Assembly: GCF_003668635.1 (NCBI RefSeq) | Contig: NZ_RCWH01000005.1 | Location: 1 to 64,000 of the forward strand | DNA: 64,000 bases | Direction: 5' to 3' | DNA from: Planomicrobium sp. Y74 | Lineage (GTDB): Bacteria; Bacillota; Bacilli; Bacillales_A; Planococcaceae | Notes under the pieces: model-generated | Seen by the model: only the letters and a program-made list of their open reading frames with translations | The model's database searches: none | What the model was told of the DNA's origin: nothing | Part shown: positions 26,028-34,510 of the stretch, in pieces | How positions within the stretch are numbered: position 1 is the first letter of the stretch | Layout: each line of letters opens with the position of its first letter | Program-made: the position numbers and the translations under genes

Positions 26028-26564
26028 TTACATCTGGGTCTTTCTTTTGTTTTTAGTCCAGATCAGCAGCAGTATGACAAGAGACATGATGGCGAAGCTG
26101 TACTGGTAACTGACTGAAACGGTGTGGATCAAGCTATACACGATTGCCACTTCAATAAAAACGGCAGGAATCTTTCCAATCGTGCTGGCAACCATAAATA
26201 AGGGACCGGAAATCGACGTCAAAGAAGCGCCCGCGGTCACCAATCCGGACGGAACAAAAGGAATCAGGCGAAGCAAAATGATTGTCCAAAACACCTGGCT
26301 GGTGGAAGACTTCTGAATCCGTATCCAGAACCGATGCTTCAGCCATCCCGGATCCATCTTTTTGAATCCGAAACGGTATAGATAAAATCCGGCAATCGCC
26401 CCGAAAATTTCGCCGGACAGCGAAAGCATTGTACCGAGAGTGATGCCGAAAGAATTGACATTAAGGCCAGTCACCAAAAAGCTGGGAAAAAAACCTATCG
26501 CACCAACTCCCAAATTCAACAGTAGCAAGAGCAAAAAATGGAGGATGGGAAATTGAGTAAGAAT
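26028..26564 (-). CDS. VTT/DedA-like membrane protein (TVP38/TMEM64 family), probable AUU start
   Basis: About 178 residues and five or six transmembrane helices, with VTT-family motifs LSGEIFGAIAGFYLYRFG and LLRLIPFVPSGLVTAGASL. No ATG, GTG or TTG lies at a suitable distance from a ribosome binding site. A perfect GAAGGAGGC (26579-26571) stands six bases from an in-frame ATT at 26564, which I take as the start. A longer frame from 26702 would add 46 hydrophilic residues containing a promoter-like TATAAT. The family takes part in lipid scrambling or membrane homeostasis. Confidence 0.78.
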   Translation of the reverse strand: MLTQFPILHFLLLLLLNLGVGAIGFFPSFLVTGLNVNSFGITLGTMLSLSGEIFGAIAGFYLYRFGFKKMDPGWLKHRFWIRIQKSSTSQVFWTIILLRLIPFVPSGLVTAGASLTSISGPLFMVASTIGKIPAVFIEVAIVYSLIHTVSVSYQYSFAIMSLVILLLIWTKNKRKTQM

Positions 26565-26830
26565 AGGATTGCCTCCTTCGGTGTAAAGATCGGAATGGTT
26601 GATTGACCTAATTATACAATGGAATAAACGGCATGGCTTTAAATTTGAAAAATACTTTTCAGGCTTTTTTAGAGGTGTTTTTAATTGCTTTACATACAAC
26701 ATTAATAAAATGAAAAATATTACTTTTTTATTTTATTAATGTTAAATAAAAGAAAGTACGCATATCAATAACTCATCCGGGTAAGCATGATGGTGTAAGA
26801 CAATCTGTAAGTTGAAGGAGGAAATTTTCA

Positions 26831-27367
26831 ATGAAAAAATCACTTTTTAAATTTACAGCTCCAGCTTTGGCAGTCGGTCTAGCTTTATCCGCACACGGTG
26901 GAGTTTCGGCCGCGGACAACAAAGCTGAAAAAGCGGAAGCAAAGGAAAATAAGGCTAAAGTCAGTCAAAGCTTTAAAAAAGGATCGGATGTTTCCCATCG
27001 CCTTGCGCCAGTTGAAAAGAAAGTATTCACCGTTAATGATATCCTGGTTGAACTTGGGATAGAATTGGAAGGCAAAGAAGCTTTGACAATTGAAGAATTT
27101 GCTTATTATCAAGAGCAGGTAGACTCAGTATTTGGGAAATTAGGGGCTGCTACAAACCAATTGGAAGCAGTTACGAAAAAATTTGATGATAATTCCGCTG
27201 AAGTGATCGAAGTGGAAGTGTCTATCAGCTCAGCTTATGCTGCTGCTCAATTAACCCAGGAATATTTGAATTCACTTGAAGTCGTAGAAGAAGTTCCTGA
27301 GGTTGATGTACCGGAAACACCTGAAGAACCAACAGAGCCGGAACCAACAGAACCGGTTACACCATAA
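26831..27367 (+). CDS. Secreted acidic protein with proline-rich tail
   Basis: A 178-residue exported protein. The signal peptide (residues 1-27) ends at GVSAA. The mature part is rich in Lys and Glu, has a central helical domain (VNDILVELGIELEGKEALTI), and ends in a Pro/Glu/Thr-rich tail (PEVDVPETPEEPTEPEPTEP). There is no LPxTG motif or other wall anchor, so it is probably released or loosely bound. The ribosome binding site is GAAGGAGGAAA. Function unknown. Confidence 0.72.
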   Translation: MKKSLFKFTAPALAVGLALSAHGGVSAADNKAEKAEAKENKAKVSQSFKKGSDVSHRLAPVEKKVFTVNDILVELGIELEGKEALTIEEFAYYQEQVDSVFGKLGAATNQLEAVTKKFDDNSAEVIEVEVSISSAYAAAQLTQEYLNSLEVVEEVPEVDVPETPEEPTEPEPTEPVTP

Positions 27368-27451
27368 CAGAAAAAATTTCCCGGAATAATTGAGATAAGC
27401 TCATTCTTTATGGGAGCATGAGAAAGAATATGTTTAAATTATAAATGGGTA

Positions 27452-27496
27452 GGAATGGGAGAAGCTTCTTTTGAAGTTTCTTCTGTTCCTTTTTTA
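27452..27496 (+). terminator. Rho-independent terminator
   Basis: GGAATGGGAGAAGCTTC (27452-27468) pairs imperfectly with GAAGTTTCTTCTGTTCC (27473-27489) and is followed by TTTTTT. Confidence 0.75.
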
Positions 27497-27669
27497 TTGC
27501 TTAAGCTCAAAATCACTTGGGAAACTATTCTTTGAGCGACCATAAGCGCAAAATCGAGGACGAAAATTTTTGGCGATGATTGATAAAATGAAAGCAGAAG
27601 TATTGCCGGTAATTGGTTACAATGGACATAAGAATGAGAGCGGAAATTAAAAAGGAGGGAGTGAATTGG

Positions 27670-28287
27670 ATGGCTGCAGAAACAACTTTCACGTTTGAAG
27701 AAATGTGGGAGAAAATCATGGCGTGCGACCGGAAATACGACGGGTTATTTTACACGGCAGTAAAAACGACGAAGATTTACTGCAGGCCGTCGTGCCGTTC
27801 CAGAAAGCCGAAGAAAGTGAATGTGGAATTTTACACAACGATTCAGGAAGCGGAGAGCCGGGGGTACCGGGCATGCAAAAGGTGTCAGCCTGAGACTGAA
27901 CACTCTCCTAACGTAGAAGTGGTGCAAGGAGTGATTGCCTTATTATTAGCCAATCACAAACGCAAACTAAACCTGGAGGAAATAGCTGCACATGCGGGCT
28001 TGAGCCCTTCCTATCTGGATCGTGTGTTCAAGCAGGAAACGGGAGAAACGCCACGGTCGTTTCTGGAGAAGACCCGCGTTGATAAAGCGGCACATATGCT
28101 AAAGCATACCGAAAACACGAATCTGGAAATTTGCTACGAGGCAGGCTTCCAAAGTACATCGCATTTTTATAAAGCGTTCCGGCGCTCCAAAAACCTTTCG
28201 CCAAGCGGCTACCGAAAAATGACGAAGGAGCTGGAAAATGATTCCGAACACAGACAGCAGTTACGTGAGAGTTCCTGTGCCCGTTGA
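27670..28287 (+). CDS. adaA: AdaA: methylphosphotriester repair protein and transcription activator
   Basis: A 205-residue protein equal to the N-terminal half of E. coli Ada. The zinc-bound cysteines are Cys38 and Cys42 (IYCRPSCRSRKP) and Cys69 and Cys72 (ACKRCQPE), at the same numbers as in Ada; Cys38 would accept the methyl group. An AraC-type helix-turn-helix follows (LEEIAAHAGLSPSYLDRVFK). It repairs methylphosphotriesters and, once methylated, activates the adaptive response. The ATG at 27670 is used. It overlaps alkA by 50 bases and starts a three-gene repair operon. Confidence 0.93.
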   Translation: MAAETTFTFEEMWEKIMACDRKYDGLFYTAVKTTKIYCRPSCRSRKPKKVNVEFYTTIQEAESRGYRACKRCQPETEHSPNVEVVQGVIALLLANHKRKLNLEEIAAHAGLSPSYLDRVFKQETGETPRSFLEKTRVDKAAHMLKHTENTNLEICYEAGFQSTSHFYKAFRRSKNLSPSGYRKMTKELENDSEHRQQLRESSCAR

Positions 28288-29146
28288 ATTTAGTTTCGAT
28301 GAATGCGTGGTATTCCTCAATCGGTCCGTCCAAGAGAATCTTCACCGCATACAAAATGATCAAATCATTAAACTGCTCGAACATCGGGAAGAATTGATCT
28401 TAATAGGCATCACGCATGATGAGCAGCATTTGCGAATTGAATTCCTGAACGGCAAACCTTCCGAAGAAGGGCAGCGGGCAGCCGCAGATTACGTATGGGA
28501 ATGGTTTGATTTGAAGACGGATTTAGCACCCTTTTACGACATGGCAGCGGGGGATCCGATTTTACAGCCGATCGTTAAGCGTCATTTCGGATTGAGGGTC
28601 CTTGGCTTTCCCGATTTATTTGAAGCCATGGCTTGGGCAATCACGGGCCAGCAGATTAATCTGACATTCGCCTATACCTTGAAAAAACGGTTTGTCGAAG
28701 CTTACGGGAAATCAATTGTTTACGAAGACGAAATTTACTGGACGTTCCCTTCCTGTGACGAAATTGCGGCGCTTGCGGTGAGTGATTTGACGCCAATGCA
28801 GTATTCGGCGCGGAAAGCAGAATACATCATCGGCATTGCCACTAACATGGCGAAAGGAAATCTGGTGAAGGAAAATTTCACAATCGGAAAAGATGCGCAG
28901 ACTGTGGAAAAAGAACTGGTGGCGATTAGAGGGATCGGTCCCTGGTCCGCTAATTATGTCATGATGAAATGTCTCGGCTTCACCTCGGCTTTTCCGATTG
29001 CCGACGTCGGTTTGCACAATGCGTTGAAATATCATTTGGAGCTGGAGAAGAAACCGTCAATAGCTGAAATCGAGCGCTGGGCTGAAAATTGGAGAGGGTG
29101 GGAGGCATACGCCACTTTCTATCTTTGGAGGAGTTTATATGAGTAA
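28238..29146 (+). CDS. alkA: AlkA-type DNA-3-methyladenine glycosylase II
   Basis: A 302-residue glycosylase that removes alkylated purines. The helix-hairpin-helix is LVAIRGIGPWSANYVMMKCL and the catalytic Asp is in PIADVGLHNAL. AlkA signature AWAITGQQINLTFAYTL is present. Its ATG, preceded by GAAGGAGCTGG, lies 50 bases inside adaA, so the two are translationally coupled. Its own stop overlaps ogt by 8 bases. It should be induced through AdaA. Confidence 0.93.
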   Translation: MIPNTDSSYVRVPVPVEFSFDECVVFLNRSVQENLHRIQNDQIIKLLEHREELILIGITHDEQHLRIEFLNGKPSEEGQRAAADYVWEWFDLKTDLAPFYDMAAGDPILQPIVKRHFGLRVLGFPDLFEAMAWAITGQQINLTFAYTLKKRFVEAYGKSIVYEDEIYWTFPSCDEIAALAVSDLTPMQYSARKAEYIIGIATNMAKGNLVKENFTIGKDAQTVEKELVAIRGIGPWSANYVMMKCLGFTSAFPIADVGLHNALKYHLELEKKPSIAEIERWAENWRGWEAYATFYLWRSLYE

Positions 29147-29630
29147 ATTGCATCAAGTGGATTTTGAGTCGCCGATCGGCATCATGGAAGTAATCGGTAC
29201 AGAACAAGGGATCTTGTCGGTTTTATTCACGGAACGCGACGAGTTGCTTTATCAGCCGCAGTCCGATACGCCGCAGGTATTAAATGATTGCCTACGGGAG
29301 CTGGAAGAATATTTTAAAGGTGAGCGCATGGAGTTCACCGTTCCCTATATTTCCGAAGGAACGGAATTCCAGGGCAAAGTCTGGTCGGCTTTGACCACAG
29401 TCGGCTACGCAGAAACCGCTTCCTACCGGGACATTGCCGTAAAAGTCGGAAGTGAAAAAGCTGTTCGTGCAGTGGGCAACGCCAACAGTAAAAATAAGCT
29501 GACCATCATTGTGCCGTGCCACCGCGTTATTGGAACGAATGGGAAACTGACGGGGTATGCGGGCACATTGACGAGAAAAGAGTGGCTGCTGAAGCATGAG
29601 CAGGCAATGAAAAATAAAGGCGTCATGTAA
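29139..29630 (+). CDS. ogt: Methylated-DNA-protein cysteine methyltransferase
   Basis: A 163-residue suicide repair protein for O6-methylguanine (Ogt/AdaB). The active Cys127 lies in IVPCHRVIGTNGKLTGYAG, with the Asn hinge and DNA-binding arginine of the family upstream (AVRAVGNANSKN). It starts within the last codons of alkA (overlap ATGAGTAA). Third gene of the adaA-alkA-ogt operon; a terminator follows. Confidence 0.95.
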   Translation: MSKLHQVDFESPIGIMEVIGTEQGILSVLFTERDELLYQPQSDTPQVLNDCLRELEEYFKGERMEFTVPYISEGTEFQGKVWSALTTVGYAETASYRDIAVKVGSEKAVRAVGNANSKNKLTIIVPCHRVIGTNGKLTGYAGTLTRKEWLLKHEQAMKNKGVM

Positions 29631-29659
29631 GTGATGGGCAAATGGATAGCTTATCAACA

Positions 29660-29692
29660 GGAAGGAACTTGCATAAAGTTTCTTCCTTTTTT
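29660..29692 (+). terminator. Terminator of the adaA-alkA-ogt operon
   Basis: GGAAGGAACTT pairs with AAGTTTCTTCC with one mismatch and is followed by TTTTTTC, 30 bp after the ogt stop. Confidence 0.8.
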
Positions 29693-29833
29693 CTGTGGAA
29701 AACTTTTATTACCAAAATTTAATTAAAGTTATCAACAGCTTAAGCACTTCTTTTTTAATTTTCAGTAAGGTGGGCAGATATTCAGAAAAGAATGGTAAAG
29801 TAAATTTAATAGAATGAGAAAGGTGTGGCGGAA

Positions 29834-30395
29834 ATGGCTCAATGTTCATGGCCGAATAACAGTGAAACGATGCGATGAAGAGTGGTGCAGACCTACCCGG
29901 GATGACCGTTATATCTTTGAATTGCTGAACTTGGAAGGAGCGCAAGCGGGTTTGTCTTGGAGCATCGTATTGGCAAAACGGGACGCTTACCAAGCAGCTT
30001 TTAAAAATTTCGACGTTGCGTATTGCGCCGGGTTGAGTGATGAGGATTTGGCAGCAATAAAAGAACATTATAATGTTATCAAGCATTTTGCGAAGCTGAA
30101 ATCGGTTCGCAGCAATGCGCAGGCAGCCTTGAAGGTTCAAGAGGAGTTTGGGAGTTTGGCTGATTTTTTGTGGAGCTTTGTGGATTCTGAACCGATCATC
30201 AATCAGTGGGAAGACAGTGCGCAAATGCCCGCTGAATCTCCTTTATCGGTTCAAATCAGCAAGGCACTGAAGAAACGCGGCTTCAAATTCGTTGGACCGG
30301 TTACCACTTATTCGTTTCTGCAGGCGATTGGAATGATAGACGATCATATTAAGACATGTGATTTTCATACTTCGAATCGGAAAAGGAGACTGTAA
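29834..30395 (+). pseudogene. tag: DNA-3-methyladenine glycosylase I (tag) with a 5' frameshift
   Basis: The ATG at 29834 opens MAQCSWPNNSETM, the N-terminus of Tag with zinc ligand Cys4, but this frame stops at once (TGA at 29876-29878). The next frame carries the rest, from DEEWCRPTRDD through LEGAQAGLSWSIVLAKR to DDHIKTC, normal for Tag. The expected YH before DEEW, containing the second zinc ligand (His17 in E. coli), is missing. A deletion of 5, 8 or 11 bases at about 29875 explains both losses. An uninterrupted frame from an ATG at 29814 gives 193 residues but an unnatural N-terminus. Either a recent pseudogene or a sequence error. Confidence 0.75.
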
Positions 30396-30905
30396 GTGAT
30401 GGAGATTTCACTGAGCTTGCTTCAGGAATCGGATGCGGAAGAATTGTTGGAATTTGAAAGGATAAATCGAAGTTTCTTTGAAAAGATGGTGCCAGGAAGA
30501 GGCGACGATTATTACCAGTGGGCGGCTTTTTTAGAGAGGCATCGGGAACTTTTGGAAGAGCAGGAGAGAGCTGTTTGCCGGTTTTATTTGGTTAAAGATC
30601 CTGACGGAAATATTGCAGGACGGATTAACTTGGTCGATATTGATGCAGCAGCGGGCACGGCAGAAGTCGGTTTCCGACTGGGAGAAAATTACGGCGGAAA
30701 AGGACTCGGCAGCAATGCCTTACACCTCCTTTTATCCACCGAATCTGATTTGAAACAGATTCATGCAAAAACGACGACTGTGAATAAGTCATCTCAACGA
30801 GTTTTGGAGAAGAATGGATTTATCCACATGGGGATAAGTGACGATGAATTTGAAATGAATGGTGAGAAGATGAGATTTGTACGTTACCTGTGGGTAAGTA
30901 ATTAA
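30396..30905 (+). CDS. GNAT acetyltransferase (RimJ/RimL type)
   Basis: A 169-residue GNAT protein. Motif A is VGFRLGENYGGKGLGSNALHLLL and the motif B region VNKSSQRVLEKNGFIHMG, as in enzymes acting on protein N-termini or amino groups of small molecules. GTG at 30396 is seven bases from AAGGAG; the next ATG at 30399 is possible. It follows tag directly and precedes an APH-type kinase by 24 bp. Substrate unknown. Confidence 0.87.
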   Translation: MMEISLSLLQESDAEELLEFERINRSFFEKMVPGRGDDYYQWAAFLERHRELLEEQERAVCRFYLVKDPDGNIAGRINLVDIDAAAGTAEVGFRLGENYGGKGLGSNALHLLLSTESDLKQIHAKTTTVNKSSQRVLEKNGFIHMGISDDEFEMNGEKMRFVRYLWVSN

Positions 30906-30929
30906 AATTAATGGGGACGGAGGAATCGA

Positions 30930-31724
30930 ATGGAAGAAGGTAATAGTGAAGAAAAGCTGGTCGGCGGAAATGTCTCTGACGTTTACCGGTTAGGAAAGAC
31001 GGTAAGGCGGGAAATGAAGCCGGAGAGTCCCCAAATTCATCAGCTGCTGAATCACTTGGAGAAAAAAGGCTATCATTACGCGCCAAAATTCTTAGGGATG
31101 GATGATAAAGATAGAGAAATTTTGACGTTTATCGAAGGGGTAGCGGGAAATTATCCGTTGAAAAAATATATGTTGTCAGATGATAGCTTGAAAGAAATCG
31201 GCAAGATGCTGCGGCTTTACCACGAGGCTGTGATAGATTTTCCTTTTGATGATAGTTGGCAGCCGCTCGATCTTACGCCCCAGCCGTTCGAAGTGCTGTG
31301 CCACAATGATTTCGCTGTTTACAATATTATCTTTAACGAGGGGAAGCCGGCAGGTATCATCGATTTTGATGTGGCTGGACCAGGGCCGAGGCTCTGGGAT
31401 GTCGCCTATACACTGTACACCTGCGTTCCATTAAGCAGATACAACCCTACGGAAATTGGAGGGGAAAAAGTTTATTACGATCCTTTAAAGGATAGCGAGC
31501 TGACAAAGCAAAGGATAAAAATATTTTTTGAAGCATACGGTGAGAAAGTAGCGGAAAATGTATTGGAAATGGTCATTCTTCGCTTAGAAGGCTTATGTAA
31601 AACAATCGAAAGAAAAGCCGTTGAGGGTGATTCTGCTTTTCAGGTGATGATGGCTGAAGGGCATGTTGAACATTATCAGAAGGAAATTCACTTTATTCGT
31701 GAGAATAGATGGGACTGGATCTGA
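30930..31724 (+). CDS. APH-family phosphotransferase
   Basis: A 264-residue aminoglycoside phosphotransferase-fold kinase. The catalytic loop is LCHNDFAVYNIIF (H-x-D-x4-N) and the metal-binding segment GIIDFDVAGPGPRLWDVAYT. These enzymes phosphorylate antibiotics, choline, homoserine or sugars; the substrate cannot be told from the sequence. Start follows GGACGGAGG. It forms a GNAT-APH pair like that at 56.5-57.9 kb. Confidence 0.85.
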   Translation: MEEGNSEEKLVGGNVSDVYRLGKTVRREMKPESPQIHQLLNHLEKKGYHYAPKFLGMDDKDREILTFIEGVAGNYPLKKYMLSDDSLKEIGKMLRLYHEAVIDFPFDDSWQPLDLTPQPFEVLCHNDFAVYNIIFNEGKPAGIIDFDVAGPGPRLWDVAYTLYTCVPLSRYNPTEIGGEKVYYDPLKDSELTKQRIKIFFEAYGEKVAENVLEMVILRLEGLCKTIERKAVEGDSAFQVMMAEGHVEHYQKEIHFIRENRWDWI

Positions 31725-31807
31725 TTTTAGCTCTAAATGGAAGCATCTCTTTGCGGAAATAACGATTATCGCTCATTTGAAATGCTTTCTTGATTCGGAA
31801 GGAGTCG

Positions 31808-31840
31808 AGAAGAAACCTGAATGCTGGGTTTCTTCTTTTT
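31808..31840 (+). terminator. Rho-independent terminator before repeat array A
   Basis: AGAAGAAACC (31808-31817) pairs with GGTTTCTTCT (31827-31836) and is followed by TTTT. The sequence around it recurs before array B at 34236-34269. Confidence 0.8.
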
Positions 31841-31856
31841 ATTATGTGTAGCGGAT

Positions 31857-31952
31857 TTCTATGAGCGGTTTTCGGAGTTCTATGATCACTTATTTGATTC
31901 TATGATCACTTATCGGATTCTATGATCACTTTTCAGCATTCTATGATCACTC
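31857..31952 (+). repeat. Intergenic array A: five units of about 20 bp with core TTCTATGATCACT
   Basis: Core starts are at 31857 (degenerate, TTCTATGAGCGG), 31878, 31898, 31918 and 31939, giving spacings of 21, 20, 20 and 21 bp. The core is conserved and the rest of each unit is not. It fills much of the 386 bp gene-free stretch 31725-32110. No coding frame crosses it. Confidence 0.85.
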
Positions 31953-32110
31953 GGCCTTATTTCGGCCGGTATTTTTACGGAATCTCACCGCTCATGAACA
32001 AAATGAGTCAATTCAGTAATTGAAGATATTAGGAAAGAGAATCTGTATTTGATGTTCCTTCGAAAAAGGATATGGAAGGTGTAAAATCCAAACTATCTCC
32101 GATCAATTTT

Positions 32111-32350
32111 TTAAATAAAGTCACTCCATCCCATTCTTTCAATTTCTTGAAGAGAAGGTGCGGTAACGAATGATGTATCATCGTGTATTCCGTTTTTATT
32201 ATTCCATACATCAGTGATGGCCTTCCATTGTGTTTCACATTCCTCGCAAAGAAATAATAAGTTATTCGTTTCTTTTTCTCTTACGATTTCTACCCACCCC
32301 TGTGAACAAACCAAACACCAGGCAACTTTGAAATTATATGTCGGATACAT
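32111..32350 (-). CDS. Small zinc-ribbon-like protein
   Basis: A 79-residue protein from the ATG at 32350 (MYPTYNFKVAWCLVC), ten bases from AAAGG. Two C-x2-C pairs (WCLVCSQGW and FLCEECETQW) suggest a small zinc ribbon. It overlaps or abuts the upstream membrane-protein gene and is probably coupled to it. Removing one T near 32113 would extend the frame by about 25 residues, so the C-terminus may be frameshifted. Function unknown. Confidence 0.65.
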   Translation of the reverse strand: MYPTYNFKVAWCLVCSQGWVEIVREKETNNLLFLCEECETQWKAITDVWNNKNGIHDDTSFVTAPSLQEIERMGWSDFI

Positions 32351-32364
32351 AAATATCAAACCTT

Positions 32365-32643
32365 TCAATCACTCTGAACATTCTTCGAAATGTAACCGAT
32401 GAACAAAAATATAAATCCGATAACGCAGGTGACAATAGCGTATCCAAAACCGGCCACTCCTCCTGCAATGCCATCACCTGTCAGTGCTCCAACTATTCTA
32501 ATTCCGAGAAAGAGAACTATGACGGGGAGTAAGAAAGCCGTGATATAACCGGCATTAATCCACCTGTTCCGCTTTTTGCCGGCGAATTTACTGACACCAA
32601 AACATAGCAGGATTACATAAGAAACGAAAATTAGAATATCCAC
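32365..32643 (-). CDS. Small membrane protein, hypothetical
   Basis: A 92-residue protein with three transmembrane helices (about residues 3-18, 30-52 and 63-85) and a Gly-rich stretch before the last (GDGIAGGVAGFG). The start follows AAAGGAGG. It directly precedes the small zinc-ribbon gene on the minus strand. No family recognised. Confidence 0.65.
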   Translation of the reverse strand: MDILIFVSYVILLCFGVSKFAGKKRNRWINAGYITAFLLPVIVLFLGIRIVGALTGDGIAGGVAGFGYAIVTCVIGFIFLFIGYISKNVQSD

Positions 32644-32884
32644 GAAAGTTCCTCCTTTTTTTGCTGGAAAAAGATTAATTATAAAGCAGGTTTTAAAACA
32701 GTTGATTCTCTTATAAAAACTTATAGGTTCTTAATGCAATTGTTATTAAATGGTATAATCAGTATAAAACAAAATGACGGAAATTTCTGCATTTATTGAT
32801 AATGCGGTCCAATTGACAGATAGATTGAATGCGGAGCAGGAGAAATAAAAGTATTCTTGAGTTGAAGGTTGGTGGAGTGGCTAG

Positions 32885-33352
32885 ATGGATTACATAAAGA
32901 ATTTGAGATCTATGGTAGGGCATGAAAAAGTGATTATGGTAATTGCCGGAGCTTTCGTATTCGATTCCGACAAACGGCTTCTTTTGCAGCAGCGCTCTGA
33001 TACCGGTGAATGGGGATTGCCGGGCGGATTTATGGAGCTGGATGAAACTGTCCAAGACACAGCTCGAAGAGAAGTATTTGAAGAAACCGGACTGCAATTG
33101 AAAGAGTTGGAGCTGTTCGGCATTTATTCGGGTCCGAAATATGATAAAACCTTCAAAAATGGTGACCAGGTTGCCATGGTGCAGATTTTATTCACTTGTC
33201 GAAATTTTGGTGGACAATTAGTTGAACAGAATGAGGAATCATTGAGCAATAAATTCTACAGTCTAACGGAGCTTCCTGAGAATCTATTCTCGGATCACTT
33301 GGACTTCTTTAAAGATTTACAGTCACGTCAGCAGCTGCTGATTCTTAAGTAG
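32885..33352 (+). CDS. Nudix hydrolase
   Basis: A 155-residue Nudix protein with box GGFMELDETVQDTARREVFE followed by ETGL. The segment LLLQQRSDTGEWGLPGG is typical of ADP-ribose or nucleotide-sugar Nudix enzymes. It is a paralogue of the protein at 19122, sharing the N-terminal pattern YI-K-R-MVG before the box. The start follows GGTGGAG. Substrate unknown; cytoplasmic. Confidence 0.88.
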   Translation: MDYIKNLRSMVGHEKVIMVIAGAFVFDSDKRLLLQQRSDTGEWGLPGGFMELDETVQDTARREVFEETGLQLKELELFGIYSGPKYDKTFKNGDQVAMVQILFTCRNFGGQLVEQNEESLSNKFYSLTELPENLFSDHLDFFKDLQSRQQLLILK

Positions 33353-33515
33353 CGAAAAATTTTGTTTACCCTTTGGTTGTTGCACTCCTGCGAAAAGCAA
33401 GGGTCAGAGGGATGACTCCTTTTGTCGCTCTGCAGCAAGTTAATCACGAACATGATTTTAAGAACCAATATTAAAGAATTATTCAATTGAATACTCGAAG
33501 AAAGAAGGTCCGCCG

Positions 33516-34220
33516 ATGAAAGAAACGATCCGCAGCCACGAAGACTTACTGGATATGCTTGATTCATTATTACGGGAGCCCACTGGATTTTGGAATGAGT
33601 TTTATGCCAATCGCGCGAAAGGTATTCCGTTTTTTGTGAATAAACCGGATGAAAATCTGGTGGATTATTTCAATAAAGGCGTTTTCCATCCTGGGAATGT
33701 ATTGGAACTGGGGAGTGGTCCTGGGAGGAACGCTATTTATTTCGCCGAACAGGACTGTAAGGTAGATGCCGTTGACCTTTCAAAAGAATCGATTGACTGG
33801 GCAAAAGAAAGAGCCGAAGAGCGACACTTGGAGATTAACTTTATTCAAAATAATATTTTCGATGTGCAGATTGACGAAGGGACCTACGATATTGTCTATG
33901 ATTCCGGCTGTTTCCACCATATCGCGCCTCACCGGAGGAACAACTACATAGAACTGGTGGGAAATGCGTTGAAGCCGAGAGGCCATTTTGCTATTACTTG
34001 TTTTATTGAAGGCGGAGAATTGGGCGGTTCGGATATAACCGACTGGGAAGTATACAGACAAAGAAGTTTGAATGGCGGTTTGGGCTTCACAGAAGAAAAG
34101 TTGCGGGATATTTTTGGGAGTTTCGAGCCGGTTGAGATTAGAAAGATGAGAAGAGCTGAAGAGGCAGAAGAAGTTTTCGGTGTCTCGGGCTTATGGACGG
34201 CTTTGTTCAGGAAAAAATAA
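33516..34220 (+). CDS. Class I SAM-dependent methyltransferase
   Basis: A 234-residue methyltransferase. Motif I is VLELGSGPGRNAIYFAEQDC, then VDAVDLSKESIDWAKERAEE, then DIVYDSGCFHHIAPHRRNNY, which matches thiopurine/tellurite-resistance-like methyltransferases (FHH-x-P). The N-terminal FWNEFYANRAKGIPFF is also typical. The start follows AAGAAGGTCC. A terminator and array B follow the gene. Acceptor unknown. Confidence 0.88.
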   Translation: MKETIRSHEDLLDMLDSLLREPTGFWNEFYANRAKGIPFFVNKPDENLVDYFNKGVFHPGNVLELGSGPGRNAIYFAEQDCKVDAVDLSKESIDWAKERAEERHLEINFIQNNIFDVQIDEGTYDIVYDSGCFHHIAPHRRNNYIELVGNALKPRGHFAITCFIEGGELGGSDITDWEVYRQRSLNGGLGFTEEKLRDIFGSFEPVEIRKMRRAEEAEEVFGVSGLWTALFRKK

Positions 34221-34235
34221 AAATTATAGCGCAGA

Positions 34236-34269
34236 GAAGAGACTCGAAGGCTGGGTTTCTTCTTTTTTA
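34236..34269 (+). terminator. Rho-independent terminator before repeat array B
   Basis: GAAGAGACTC (34236-34245) pairs imperfectly with GGGTTTCTTC (34253-34262) and is followed by TTTTTT. It resembles the terminator before array A. Confidence 0.7.
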
Positions 34270-34283
34270 TTAGGAGCGGGAAT

Positions 34284-34337
34284 TTCTATGAGCGGCTTTC
34301 GGGTTCTATGATCACTTTTCAGCATTCTATGATCACT
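34284..34337 (+). repeat. Intergenic array B: three units with the same core as array A
   Basis: Core starts at 34284 (degenerate TTCTATGAGCGG), 34304 and 34325, spacing 20 and 21 bp. Units two and three repeat the last two units of array A almost letter for letter. The array lies between a methyltransferase and a metallo-hydrolase gene. Confidence 0.83.
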
Positions 34338-34510
34338 CGGGCTTTAATTAACCGAAATTTCCACAAAATATTCCTGTTAGCGAACAAATTGGACCAACGG
34401 ATGAATTCAAAATGGGATATTTAGGATATACTGGTTACTGGGAAGTCAACTAACTCAAAATTAAAAATTTTCATATACATAGGGAACGAAGAGAAGAAAG
34501 GGTGAAGGAA

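Noticed and set aside
30820-30828. Single perfect DnaA box in a GNAT gene
   Set aside because: One isolated 9-mer inside a coding region is expected by chance.
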